From NCBI GenBank assembly GCA_020465985.1, contig JAANYP010002836.1, positions 1 to 64,000 on the forward strand: 64,000 bases of DNA. Reading direction: 5' to 3'. The notes beneath the pieces were generated by a model. It was not told the DNA's origin. It did not search any database and saw only the letters and a program-made list of their open reading frames with translations. Position 1 is the stretch's first letter, and every line of letters begins with the position of its first letter. This DNA comes from Centrapalus pauciflorus (taxonomy: Eukaryota > Streptophyta > Magnoliopsida > Asterales > Asteraceae). Made by a program: the position numbers and the translations under genes. This document shows positions 38,175 to 48,835 of the stretch, piece by piece.

Positions 38175-39351
38175 TCAAACAGAGACGGGGGCCAGGCTAA
38201 GCGTAGTCTCACAAACATGCTCGATGGATGAATCATTATAAAGCTTTAGTCGGTGTCCATTTACCTTAAATTTTCCCGATGAATGTTCTAATTCTACCGT
38301 CCCATATGGGAACACTTGGAAAACGGTAAATGGCCCCGACCATCGAGACTTAAGCTTACCAGGAAACAACTTCAAACATGAATTGTACAATAAAACCTTG
38401 TCGCCCACGCTGAATTCCTTCATAGATATCCTCTCATCGTGTCTTCTCTTCATCCTCGCCTTGTAGATAGACTCATTCATGTAGGCGTCCTCTCGCAGTT
38501 CATCCAATTCATTAAGCTGCAACTTCCTTTCATCACCTGCACTTGACAAATCAAGATTAGACCAACGTAAAGCCAATATGCCCTATGCTCTAGTTCGATT
38601 GGGAGTTGACACACTTTGCCATAAACTAGCCTATAAGGTGTAACTCCGGTAGGCGTTTTGTGTGCAGTCCTAAATGCCCAAAGTGCGTCATCGAGCTTGT
38701 CAGCCCATCTACTCCTATGCTCACCTATTGTTCTCTCTAAGATATGATTTAGACCACGGTTGGTCACTTCAGCTTGGCCATTTGTTTGAGGATGACATGG
38801 AGTCGCTAAACGGTGAGTAACTTCATATTTCTCCAAGGCCTTAGAGAACTGTGAATTGCATAAATGAGTACCTCTATCACTAATGATAGCCTTAGGAGCA
38901 CCGAACCTAGCAAATAGCTTACACAGGAAGGAAACGACTACATGTGCGTCATTAGTGGGGAGTGCCTGTGCCTCAACCTATTTCGACACGTAGTCGACGG
39001 CAACAAGGATGTACTTACACCCACGAGAGGACGAGAATGGTCCCATGAAATCAATACCTCACACCTCGAATATCTCACAGATCTGAGTGTTAGTGAGGGG
39101 CATCTCATGGCGATTCGATATATTTCCACTTCTCTGACAAGCATCACATGCTTTCACATAGTCCATAGAATCCTGAAAGATCGTGCGCCAGTAGAATCCT
39201 GCATTAAATACCTTCCGAGCTGTGGTATTTGCGCCATGGTGTCCTCCGGTGTGACCGATGTGGGATGCGTATAAGATCTGCATCGCCTCATCACCATGAA
39301 CACAACGCCGAATAATCTGATCAGCACAAACTCGGAAGAGGTAAGAGTCAT
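38175..39351 (-). pseudogene. Athila integrase, broken
   Basis: The zinc-binding region (39283-39059) has His-Ile-Gly-His-Thr-Gly-Gly-His-His-Gly and Cys-Asp-Ala-Cys-Gln-Arg. The core is in changing frames; 38836-38477 reads His-Pro-Gln-Thr-Asn-Gly-Gln-Ala-Glu-Val and Trp-Ala-Phe-Arg-Thr-Ala-His-Lys-Thr-Pro. The C-terminal end (38576-38175) has Val-Gly-Asp-Lys-Val-Leu-Leu-Tyr and Leu-Lys-Ser-Arg-Trp-Ser-Gly-Pro-Phe. At least two frame changes break it. A stop near 38970 also falls in the core. Confidence 0.87.
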
Positions 39352-39373
39352 CCCAAAATTAAGTTTTCATATC

Positions 39374-39950
39374 CTAGAAGAATTTCTTTCGTTGCTGATG
39401 AGTTAGTCCTTTGACAAGCACATTACCCACCAGATAGTTTGCATAGTCAGCAAACCAAGGGCATTCGTCAACTGTGTGTGCTGAACAAAGGGACTCATCT
39501 GGGAAGGACGCCTTAATCATAGAATCATCAAGAAAAAGAAGTGAAGGATTCTCTAAGTGGCTCAAATGATCGGCAGCTAAGTTCTCGGCCCCACGTTTGT
39601 CTTTAACGTCAAACTCCTGTAGGAGCAAAATCCCTCGAATCTAACGGGGCTTGGCATCCTGCTTCATAAAAAGATATCTCAAAGCGGAGTGATGTGAAAA
39701 CCACTGTTTTTGAGAGGATCAGATAAGACCTAAACTTCTCAAATGCATATACTATAGCTAGCAGCTCTTTCTCAGTAGTGGTATAATTTCGTTGAGCATC
39801 AGTGAGAGTCTTGCTAGCATAGTATATAGCATGGAAACGATTTTCCTTTCTTTGTCCCAACACTGCCCCCACAGCATAATCACTGGCATCATACATCAAC
39901 TCAAATGGTAACTCCCAGTCGGGAGCCACCATGATGGGGGGCAGAAACAA
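39374..39950 (-). pseudogene. Athila RNase H and connector
   Basis: Reads Met-Tyr-Asp-Ala-Ser-Asp-Tyr-Ala-Val-Gly-Ala-Val-Leu-Gly-Gln, Tyr-Tyr-Ala-Ser-Lys-Thr-Leu and Thr-Glu-Lys-Glu-Leu-Leu-Ala, all RNase H landmarks. Near 39695 the frame is lost at the third catalytic region and resumes at 39628 with Phe-Asp-Val-Lys-Asp-Lys-Arg-Gly-Ala-Glu-Asn and Ala-Asp-His-Leu-Ser. Confidence 0.85.
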
Positions 39951-40607
39951 GCTTTTCCTTCAAAGTATCAAAGGCATGCACACACGCATCATCAAAATCA
40001 AATGTGGCATCCTTTTCCATAAGTCTTGTCATGGTACGGGCAATTGATGAAAATCTTTAATAAATCACCGGTAAAAACCGGCTTGCCCAAGGAAACTTCT
40101 AACCGCTCGAACAGAAGTAGGGTGAGGCAACTTAGATATCGTCTCAATCTTAGCTCTATCGACCTCAATGCCCTTAGCAGAGATTTTGTGCCCGAGAACA
40201 ATTCCTTCTCGCACCATAAAGTGACACTTTTCCCAATTGAGGACCAAATTGGCCTCCTCACATCGGGCAAGCATACTATCTAAATTTGAAAGGCACGATG
40301 AAAAGGAACTATCGAACACCGAAAAATCATCCATGAACACTTCCACACTATTCTCAAGCATATCATTAAAAATAGCTACCATGCATCTCTGGAACGTCGC
40401 GGGCGCATTGCATAAGCCGAAAGGCATACGCCGATATACGAAAGTTCCGTAGGGACATGTGAAAGTGGTCTTGTCCTGGTCCTCGGGGCTGATGGGGATC
40501 TGAAAGTAACCCGAAAAACCATCAAGGAAACAATAGAACTCATTCCCTAACAATCTCTCGAGTATCTGATCAATGAAGGGCAATGGAAAACGATCCTTAC
40601 GGGTGGC
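39951..40607 (-). pseudogene. Athila reverse transcriptase, main part
   Basis: Begins right at the target duplication with Ala-Thr-Arg-Lys-Asp-Arg-Phe-Pro-Leu-Pro-Phe and continues with Cys-Phe-Leu-Asp-Gly-Phe-Ser-Gly-Tyr, Met-Pro-Phe-Gly-Leu-Cys-Asn-Ala-Pro-Ala-Thr-Phe and the catalytic Phe-Met-Asp-Asp-Phe-Ser-Val-Phe. The first part of the same protein is at 59653-60667, on the other side of the composite. A frame change occurs near 40065. Confidence 0.9.
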
Positions 40608-40612
40608 ATTAT

Positions 40613-41279
40613 TGTTGGGAAATAGTTTAAGTATATTCAAGCTGTTAGTTAGACTTCTCAGACTGTTAGTAGTTTTTAAATGTAAATACAAAGTTCATGC
40701 TGCTAGTTGAAGAAACTCGAGCTGCTAGTGTAAAAGTTCAAGCTGCCAGAGCAAAACAACTCAAGCTGCTCTGCTCATGCTGTCAAGAGATTCAAGCTGC
40801 TCAACAGTTTCAGAAACAGAAAGTGCTGATTTTCAGGAAACGATATCTACGTGAAGATTCCAGCATATCTACTATCAGAGAAGTCATTATTCGTCAAGGA
40901 AACATATCAAGAAGCAATATAAATACATAGAATAGGTCTTTCTATTGTATAGGTTTTTCCTGCATATTTTGAGTCTGTAATTGCTTTGTTGATTAAGTTT
41001 TCATAAGCCTCTAAGGTTGTAAAACCCTAAGAACAGTCTGTGTTCTTCGTCTAATCAAACAGATTAGAGGTGATTGTAATCGTTGAATTCAGCAATACAA
41101 ATAGTCTTGATTTATTCTTGTGTGTTTATTCATTATTGATTCTGAAAGTTTTTGTTAAAATAATTAAGTGTTGTTCCGCAAACTTCTTGATTAAACTTTG
41201 ATTCAAAGCAAGATTATTGATTTATACTCTGATAAATTCAAATCAGTTAGTCTTGGTAATTCATATTTAGATCCTGACA
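40613..41279 (+). repeat. 5' LTR of the composite (SIRE, 667 bp)
   Basis: Starts TGTTGGGAAATAG, ends GATCCTGACA. U3 contains eight AAGCTGCT-type repeats (40635-40807) and an open 77-codon frame (40697-40930). The TATA box is AATATAAATAC at about 40915-40925. Confidence 0.95.
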
Positions 41280-41281
41280 AG

Positions 41282-41294
41282 TGGTATTAGAGCC
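41282..41294 (+). other. Primer-binding site of copy A
   Basis: TGGTATTAGAGCC, one base off the usual tRNA-Met site (C to T). Copy B keeps the standard TGGTATCAGAGCC. Confidence 0.85.
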
Positions 41295-41395
41295 AGGTTT
41301 GTCAAACCAGGTTGTTCAAATCAGGTTTTTCAAACCAGGTTACTCTTTATTTTTCAAAGTCAAAAACTTTCTTTTAAATTTTCAATTATTTTGCA

Positions 41396-44023
41396 ATGGA
41401 ATTTGAAAATAGCAGCAGTGGATCTGGGCAAGGACTCAAAGTGCCTGTGCTCAAGCCCACTGAGTTTGAGATGTGGAAACTCAGGATTCAACAGCATATT
41501 CAATTCATTGATTATGCCATATGGGAAGCTGTTGAATTTCCTCCTGTAGTTGATCCAGAACTTGATGATGAGGGAAAACCAGTCAAAACTCCTCCAAAAA
41601 CTGAACTTGAAAGGAAGGCTAGAATGAATGAAGTGAAAGCACGTACACTTTTACAAATAACCTTTCCTAATGCTTATCAACATCAGTTTAAAAAATTTTA
41701 TACTGCTCATTCTCTTTGGAATGCCTTAGAGAAGAGGTTTGCTGGTAATGCCAGTACCAAGAGAAACCAAAAGGACCTCTTGAAACAGCAGTATGAAAAC
41801 TTTTCTGGTGGCAAGAATGAAAACCTTACTCAAATCTTTGACAGGTTCAACAAACTAATAAGTGAACTGGAAAGTGCAAAGGTCAATCTGGATCAAGATG
41901 AAGTCAACAGAAAGTTTCTCAGATCTCTTGGAGAAGAATGGACAGTCTATGCTGCACAATGGAGAACAAAAGACACTCTTGATGAGATAGAATTGGATGA
42001 TCTGTATAACAGTTTAAGAGTGTTTGAGACTGAGATTGATGCTAAAAAGAAATCCTTTTCTTATAATCACAATACTGCTCTTCTGTCTTCTGAAAAATCT
42101 AATAACTCTGATTCTTTCTCAGGTGGTGATGGCAACTCTGCTGAAACTCACTATGAGGCTTTTGTTGCCAATGATGGATTATTTGCTCTAAATGTTGAAG
42201 ACTTGGAACAAATTCATCCAGATGATCTTGAAGAGATGGATTTAAAGTGGCAGCATGCAATGTTGACCATGAGGGCCAAAAGATTTCTGAAAAAAACTGG
42301 TAGGACCAACTTTCAAGCCAAGACAGAAGGCAAACCATCTTTTGATAAATCAAAAGTGGAATGCTATAAATGCCATAAGCTTGGTCACTTTGCCAGAGAA
42401 TGTAGATCTCAAGGTCAACAGCCATCAAGGACTTCACAACCCATTCTAACATCATCATCAACAGCACTTGTCTCTCAAGAAGACAATGTGTTTGACTGGA
42501 GTGATCAGACAGAGGAAGAATTTCAAAATCAAGCACTTATGGCAGAAACATCAAATGTCTCCTCCACTGAACTACCATCTGAGGTAAATTCTAAACTCTG
42601 CTCTCAATCATGCAAAAATATGGTTAAAAAGTACAGAGATCATAATGAGAGCATGTGCAAAACTCTAGCTAAGATGGAAGAAAGGAGATATGAATACATG
42701 CAAGCCATAGAAGATCTGGAAAAACAGATCAATGATTATAAGGATAATGAGATTCAAATGGGGTATGATAGAACCTATCATGAGTGGGAGAAAAAGGAGC
42801 TAAATAAGAAAATAGAATCTCTGAATAAAAAGGTAGAAGAGACTGAACAAAAGGTGTTTGAGGCTAATAAGAAACTAGAATCTGTTAACATAGATCTAGG
42901 AAACTTCAAGTTAGCAAATCAAAAGCTGGAACACCTAATGGAAGTCCAATTTAAAGATAGAGTGAAATCTCAGGTCAATCCCAAAGAAGGAATAGGATAC
43001 AGAGCTACTCCACCTCCATACAATAACAAGTACATTCATCCAATGAGTGAGGTTGCTGATAGACTTGTCAATGAACCACTAGATGAGTCTATGACTATTG
43101 TAGATCCTATCCTTGATAACAGTCCTGAATTAAAGGAAGATAAGAGTCAAAATAGAGACTGTGACACAATGAGTGCACCCATAGAGGTCCACGCCCCCAG
43201 TAAGAAAGGAAAAGAGAAGATGAGTGTATGCAATGCTACTCCACAAGTTTTTGTACATTCTAACTGTAACACTGCATCTTCATCAAAAGGAAATAAAGGA
43301 GGTAAAACTGTTTCTGTCTGCACATGCCAAAAGCATGGTGTTCAAAAGTTTCCTAAACAACAGCAGGTAAGAGGAAATCAGAGAAACAAGAACCAGAAAT
43401 TGGCAGAAAAGTCTGGTTTTCCAATTCAAACTGTCAAAAGATGTTTTCACTGTGGAAGGAAGAATCACTTAGCCAAAGATTGTTTTTACAAACCAGCTGT
43501 TGCAAAACAGACTGTGCATCACACAAAATCAAATCTTATTCAGGCAAAGCACTCAAAAGTGAAACCTTCCACAACAGTTCCAAAGAAAACAGTTGATCAC
43601 AGGTTTTCCAAAGTTAATAAAAAACAGTCTTCACATCAAAAACAAGTTTTGGCAAAGCCTAAATCAAGTTTTAAACAAATATGGTGTGTCAAGGACAAAT
43701 CTGATGCTCATACTGCTAATGCAAAAGATCAGACTGCTAAGTCAAAATCTGATGCTGTTAGTGCAAAAACTTAAACTGTTAGCACTACAAACACAGCTCA
43801 AACTGCTGAGCATCAATCTGGAGCTGCTAGTGAACCATCTGAGACTGTTAGAAGAAAAGATGATCAAAATAGTTGGATACCTCATATAATCACCAAATAC
43901 TCTCCAAAGACTCCATCAGTAGATCTCACTAAATATATGAAGTCAAAAACAGTATTTAGTTATGTCAATGTACAAGGCCAACCCAAAACCAATTTGGTTT
44001 GGGTTTACTCCACTACTAACTAA
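41396..44023 (+). CDS. SIRE copy A gag, long unspliced form, one internal stop
   Basis: The ATG at 41396 is the first after the primer site and matches copy 1. Residues 1-390 are Gag proper with a zinc knuckle Cys-Tyr-Lys-Cys-His-Lys-Leu-Gly-His-Phe...Cys at about residue 325. From codon 397 on, the frame lies in the predicted intron: a long coiled coil (about residues 410-520, Glu/Lys-rich heptads), then a second zinc knuckle Cys-Phe-His-Cys-Gly-Arg-Lys-Asn-His...Cys at about residue 683. A TAA at 43772-43774 interrupts it (probably CAA originally, within the repeat motif); the frame then runs open to TAA at 44021-44023, next to the branch site. Pol is in another frame, so unspliced RNA yields Gag only. 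Confidence 0.85.
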
Positions 44024-44039
44024 GCTGTTATTTGTGCAG
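42584..44039 (+). other. Predicted spliceosomal intron between SIRE gag and pol
   Basis: Donor GAG/GTAAAT at 42584, branch site TACTAAC at 44014-44020 and acceptor TTATTTGTGCAG/G ending at 44039, 19 bases after the branch site. Copy B has exactly the two flanks joined (between 55403 and 55402 on minus) and nothing of the 1,456 bp between. The length is not a multiple of three; splicing brings pol (44040 on) into the gag frame at a codon boundary. Confidence 0.85.
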
Positions 44040-47000
44040 GGCAACCACAGGTCTCCTCATAGAACAAGATGGCATCTGGACAGTGGATGCTCTAGGCACA
44101 TGACAGGCAACTCTGAATGCTTGTCAAATTTCAAAGGTTTTGATGGAGGTTTTGTTGCATTTGGAGGCAACTCAAAAGGAGGTAAGGTTACAGGTAAAGG
44201 TACTGTTAATGCAGGCAACATGACATTCCATGATGTTTTGTATGTTGAACAGCTTAAGTACAATTTATTAAGTGTCTCTCAAATCTGTGACAAACAAAAC
44301 ATTGTTCTGTTCACAGATTCTGAGTGCATTGTTCTTTCAAAAGATTTCAAAGTTCCTGAAAATCTTGTTTTACTAAGAACACCAAGAAAGGACAATGTTT
44401 ACTGCCTGGACACAGATCTCTTATCTAAATCAAATACTTTAAGCTGTTTAATATCCAAAGCATCATCAAATGAGTCTGCTCTTTGGCATAGAAGGATGTG
44501 TCACATGAACTTCAAGTCCATGAATGCTTTAGTTAAAAGGAATCTGGTAAGAGGCTTACCACAAAAGGAGTTCATTTGTGATGATCATTGTGTAGCATGC
44601 CTTAAAGGTAAGCAACACAAAACTTCTCATAAGACCAAAGAAGTAAATTCAATCTCATCTGTCCTTCAGTTGCTACATATGGATCTATTTGGTCCAACAT
44701 CTGTTTTGAGCTTGAATAAAAGGGCATACTGTTTAGTCATTGTTGATGATTTCACCAGATTTACTTGGGTTTACTTTCTTAGGTCCAAAGATGAAACTGC
44801 TGAGCTAGTTAAGTCTTTTATCCTTAAGATAGAAAACCAATCAAATTCCAAAGTTAAGGTGATAAGATCAGACAATGGAACTGAATTTAAAAATCACATT
44901 CTAAACAGTTTTGTGAGTCCAAAGGCATTGCTAGACAATATAGTGCACCAAGAACACCACAACAAAACGGTGTAGCTGAAAGAAAGAACAGAACATTAAT
45001 TGAGGCTGCTAGAACAATGTTAGCTGATTCAAATCTGCCAATGACTTTCTGGGCAGAAGCTGTTAATACAGCCTGTTATGTTCTAAATAGGGTTCAAGTT
45101 GTTCAATCACAAGGAAAAACTCCCTATGAGTTATTCCATAACAGAAGTCCCCTAACTGCTTTCTTCAAGTCTTTTGGATGCCCATGTACTATTCTTCACA
45201 CTAAGACTCACTTAGGAAAGTTTGAAAGTAAAGCTGAAGAAGGATTCTTTGTAGGATACTCAACTCAAAGCAAAGCCTATAGAGTATACAACAGTGTGTC
45301 TAAAACAATTGAAGAAAGTGCCAATGTTGAATTTAATGAAAATACTGCTAATATCAAAGGCACTGGTCCTGATTGGTTGTTTGATTTAGATTCACTAACA
45401 CATTCTCTAAGCTTTGTTGAGTATACTGCAGAAGCTGATGCATACAGGGTTGAAGCTGGTAACACAAATTCTCATGTTGCCAATACAATTTCTCAAGCTG
45501 TTGGCACAAAGTTTCAGACTGCTGCAGATTCAACAAGTTGGGATGATTACACCACTCTACCACTTCTGTCATGTGATCCTCCAGGGGTACTGAATGCTCA
45601 ACATGATGCACATCCAGATACTGAAGTGCCACTCCCAAGTCCTGAGAGAACAGCTCCAACACAAAGGGACACAGTCCCAGATTCAAGTCAAGTTGTTCCT
45701 GAAGCTGATCCTTTTACTAGTTCTGATGGAGATGATACAAATCTTGGAACTTCTTTTCAAACAGAGAGAGAGCCCACACTAAGGGTTCACAAGTATCACC
45801 CTCTCAATCAAATACTGGGTGATCCAAGCACTCCTGTTCAAACAAGGAAAATGGTTCACAATGAGACTGCTGCTGCTGAACAAGCAGTTCCTGAATTCAG
45901 TCTAGCTGCTTTTGAACATGCCTGTTTCATGTCTCAACTAGAACCCAAAAAGGCATCAGAAGCATTAAAAGATTCATCCTGGATTGAAGCTATGCAAGAA
46001 GAGCTTTTACAGTTCAAAATTCAGAATGTATGGACTCTGGTGGATCTTCCTAAAGGTAAGAGAGCAATTGGTACAAGATGGGTGTTCAGAAACAAGAAGG
46101 ATGAGAGAGGGATAGTCATCAAGAACAAAGCAAGACTAGTAGCACAAGGGTACACTCAAGAAGAAGGCATTGATTATGATGATGTATTTGCTCCAGTAGC
46201 AAGAATTGAAGCCATCAGACTATTTCTAGCCTATGCAAGCTTCAAAGGATTTAAAGTGTATCAAATGGATGTCAAGTCTGCTTTCCTGTATGGGACAATT
46301 GAAGAGGAAGTATATGTGTGTCAACCTCCTGGTTTTGAAGACTACAAGTATCCAGACAGGGTGTACAAGCTGGACAAGGCCCTCTATGGTCTTCACCAAG
46401 CCCCCAGAGCATGGTATGACACTCTGTCATCATATCTTCTACAGAATGGATTCAAGAGAGGCACTGTGGACAAAACACTTTTCACTAAATCCATCAAAGA
46501 TGAGATTTTACTTGTCCAAATCTATGTGGATGATATCATCTTTGGCTCAACAAATGATGGTTTGTGCAAAGAATTTGAGACCGTAATGCACAAAAAGTTT
46601 CAAATGAGTTCAATGGGGGAACTCACATTCTTTCTAGGGCTGCAGGTTAAACAGAAGCCTACTGGTCTATTCATAAGTCAATCAAAGTATGTCAAAGACA
46701 TACTGGAAAAGTTTGGCTATCAAGACACAAAGGTTGCAAGCACTCCAATGGATTCTCATAAACAGCTCCATACAGACAAAGATGGCATAGATGTGGACAT
46801 TCATCTATACAGATCCCTTATAGGATCCCTTATGTATCTAACATCTTCCAGACCTGATATTATGTTTGTTGTCTGTGTGTGTGCTAGGTTTCAATGCTCT
46901 CCAAAGGATTCTCACTTGGTTGCTGTTAAGAGAATCTTTAGATATCTTAAAGGCCAACCACATTTAGGCCTATGGTATCCTAAAGACTCTCCTTTTGAAC

Positions 47001-47467
47001 TAACTGCTTATTCTGACAGTGACTATGGTGGATGCAACATTGACAGGAAATCCACAACTGGTGGATGTCAATACTTAGGAGCAAGACTGGTCTCCTGGCA
47101 ATGCAAAAAGCAAACAACTGTCTCCACATCATCCACTGAAGCAGAATACGTAGCAGCTGCAAGCTGCTGCTCCCAGGTAATGTGGATTCAAAATCAACTA
47201 AGAGACTATGGTATGAATTTCTTATCCACTCCTATTTATATTGACAATTCAAGTGCAATCAGCATTGTGCAAAACCCAGTGAAATTCCCAAAAACCAAGC
47301 ATATAGAAATCAGATTTCACTTCATCAGAGACTGTAATGAAAAGAAGTTAATCCAAGTTACCAAAATACATACAGATGATCAGTTAGCTGATCTATTTAC
47401 AAAACCTTTTGATGTGAGAAGGTTCACTTTCCTAGTATCAAATATTGGTATGGTAAACATGGATTAA
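44040..47467 (+). pseudogene. SIRE copy A pol, one frameshift
   Basis: Protease: Leu-Asp-Ser-Gly-Cys-Ser-Arg-His-Met at about 44076. GAG-pre-integrase: Leu-Trp-His-Arg-Arg-Met-Cys-His. Integrase: Met-Asp-Leu-Phe-Gly-Pro, Arg-Ser-Asp-Asn-Gly-Thr-Glu-Phe. A one-base deletion near 44914 (compared with copy B) shifts the frame before Gln-Gln-Asn-Gly-Val-Ala-Glu-Arg. From 45017 the frame is open to 47467: integrase end, a linker with repeat motifs, RT (Tyr-Gln-Met-Asp-Val-Lys-Ser-Ala-Phe, Tyr-Val-Asp-Asp-Ile) and RNase H (Ser-Thr-Glu-Ala-Glu-Tyr; Leu-Ala-Asp-Leu-Phe-Thr-Lys-Pro). The RT has Leu-His-Gln-Ala-Pro-Arg-Ala-Trp where Lys is usual in place of His. Confidence 0.92.
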
Positions 47468-47526
47468 TTGGTTTTCATTATTATCCACTCAGTATGCTTA
47501 TTTAAGGGGGAGACACTGTTTCATTG
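47468..47526 (+). other. SIRE copy A sequence just after pol
   Basis: Contains TTTAAGGGGGAGACACTG, a purine-rich run that is also present in copy B between pol and ORF3. Homology to copy B ends at 47526. Confidence 0.75.
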
Positions 47527-47715
47527 GACAGAGGCTATCGGATCAATACACTTTAGAACACAAACTTAATAAAGACGAGTCTACAGTGAAAATCGGTGAT
47601 AGCAAATCGGGGCTCTCGGGTGACGGAGAAACCCATATGCGTTGTGCATCATCTGAGCCTATGGACGAGGCTTCTTACGCTTCTAGTTCGTTACTTCTGA
47701 AATCAGGCGGTATTG
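47527..47715 (+). other. Captured non-SIRE segment, open reading frame throughout
   Basis: These 189 bp are in neither copy B nor any other SIRE copy here. One plus frame (from 47529) is open for all 62 codons, with mixed, coding-like composition rich in Ser, Gly, Asp and Glu and no low-complexity repeats. It starts where SIRE homology ends (TTTCATTG) and ends at LTR position 277. I do not recognise the protein; a piece of a host exon is plausible. Confidence 0.5.
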
Positions 47716-48106
47716 ATTCGTCAAGGAAACATATCAAGAAGCAATATAAATACATAGAATAGGTCTTTCTATTGTATAGGTTTTTCCTGCATATTTTGAG
47801 TCTGTAATTGCTTTGTTGATTAAGTTTTCATAAGCCTCTAAGGTTGTAAAACCCTAAGAACAGTCTGTGTTCTTCGTCTAATCAAACAGATTAGAGGTGA
47901 TTGTAATCGTTGAATTCAGCAATACAAACAGTCTTGATTAATTCTTGTGTGTTTATTCATTATTGATTCTGAAAGTTTTTGTTAAAATAATTAAGTGTTG
48001 TTCCGCAAACTTCTTGATTAAACTTTGATTCAAAGCAAGATTGTTGATTTATACTCTGATAAATTCAAATCAGTTAGTCTTGGTAATTCATATTTAGATC
48101 CTGACA
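47716..48106 (+). repeat. Partial SIRE LTR (positions 277-667) with primer-site stub
   Basis: Starts ATTCGTCAAGGAAAC and ends CCTGACA, followed by GTGGTATCAGAG (48108-48119), the start of the primer site. Right there the sequence turns into an inverted LTR through the shared TATCAGAG (48112-48119). Confidence 0.9.
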
Positions 48107-48111
48107 AGTGG

Positions 48112-48734
48112 TATCAGAGTATAAATCAATAATCTTGCTTTGAATCAAAGTTTAATCAAGAAGTTTGCGGAACAACACTTAATTATTTTAACAAAAAACT
48201 TTCAGAATCAATAATGAATAAACACACAAGAATTAATCAAGACTGTTTGTATTGCTGAATTCAACGATTACAATCACCTCTAATCTGTTTGATTAGACGA
48301 AGAACACAGACTGTTCTTAGGGTTTTACAACCTTAGAGGCTTATGAAAACTTAATCAACAAAGCAATTACAGACTCAAAATATGCAGGAAAAACCTATAC
48401 AATAGAAAGACCTATTCTATGTATTTATATTGCTTCTTGATATGTTTCCTTGACGAATAATGACTTCTCTGATAGTAGATATGCTGGAATCTTCACGTAG
48501 ATATCGTTTCCTGAAAATCAGCAATTTCTGTTTCTGAAACTGTTGAGCAGCTTGAATCTCTTGACAGCATGAGCAGAGCAGCTTGAGTTGTTTTGCTCTG
48601 GCAGCTTGAACTTTTACACTAGCAGCTCGAGTTTCTTCAACTAGCAGCATGAACTTTGTATTTACATTTAAAAACTACTAACAATCTGAGAAGTCTAACT
48701 AACAGCTTGAATATACTTAAACTATTTCCCAACA
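48112..48734 (-). repeat. 3' LTR of inverted SIRE copy B, lacking its last 45 bp
   Basis: On minus it starts TGTTGGGAAATAG at 48734 and runs to LTR position 622. It faces the partial plus-strand LTR, forming an inverted repeat of 346-bp arms around a 50-bp centre. Confidence 0.92.
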
Positions 48735-48747
48735 ATCTCCCCCTAAC
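48735..48747 (-). other. Polypurine tract of copy B
   Basis: AGTTAGGGGGAGAT on minus, directly before the LTR start; identical to the tract at 58967-58980. Confidence 0.85.
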
Positions 48748-48835
48748 TTAAATTCTTTACACAAGACTTTAAGTTCTATACAAAAAATGGAAATGAATAA
48801 GTAAGCTTTTATTTACAAACCAAGGCTTACAAAAC

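Noticed and set aside
42099..42536. 145-codon open frame antisense to SIRE gag (also at 55449-55886)
   Set aside because: It mirrors the gag codons in both copies and has no independent features; a shadow frame.
47707..48120. First read as a normal 3' LTR of copy A
   Set aside because: It lacks LTR positions 1-276, has no purine tract before it and is followed by a primer-site stub, so it is a rearrangement piece and not the 3' LTR.
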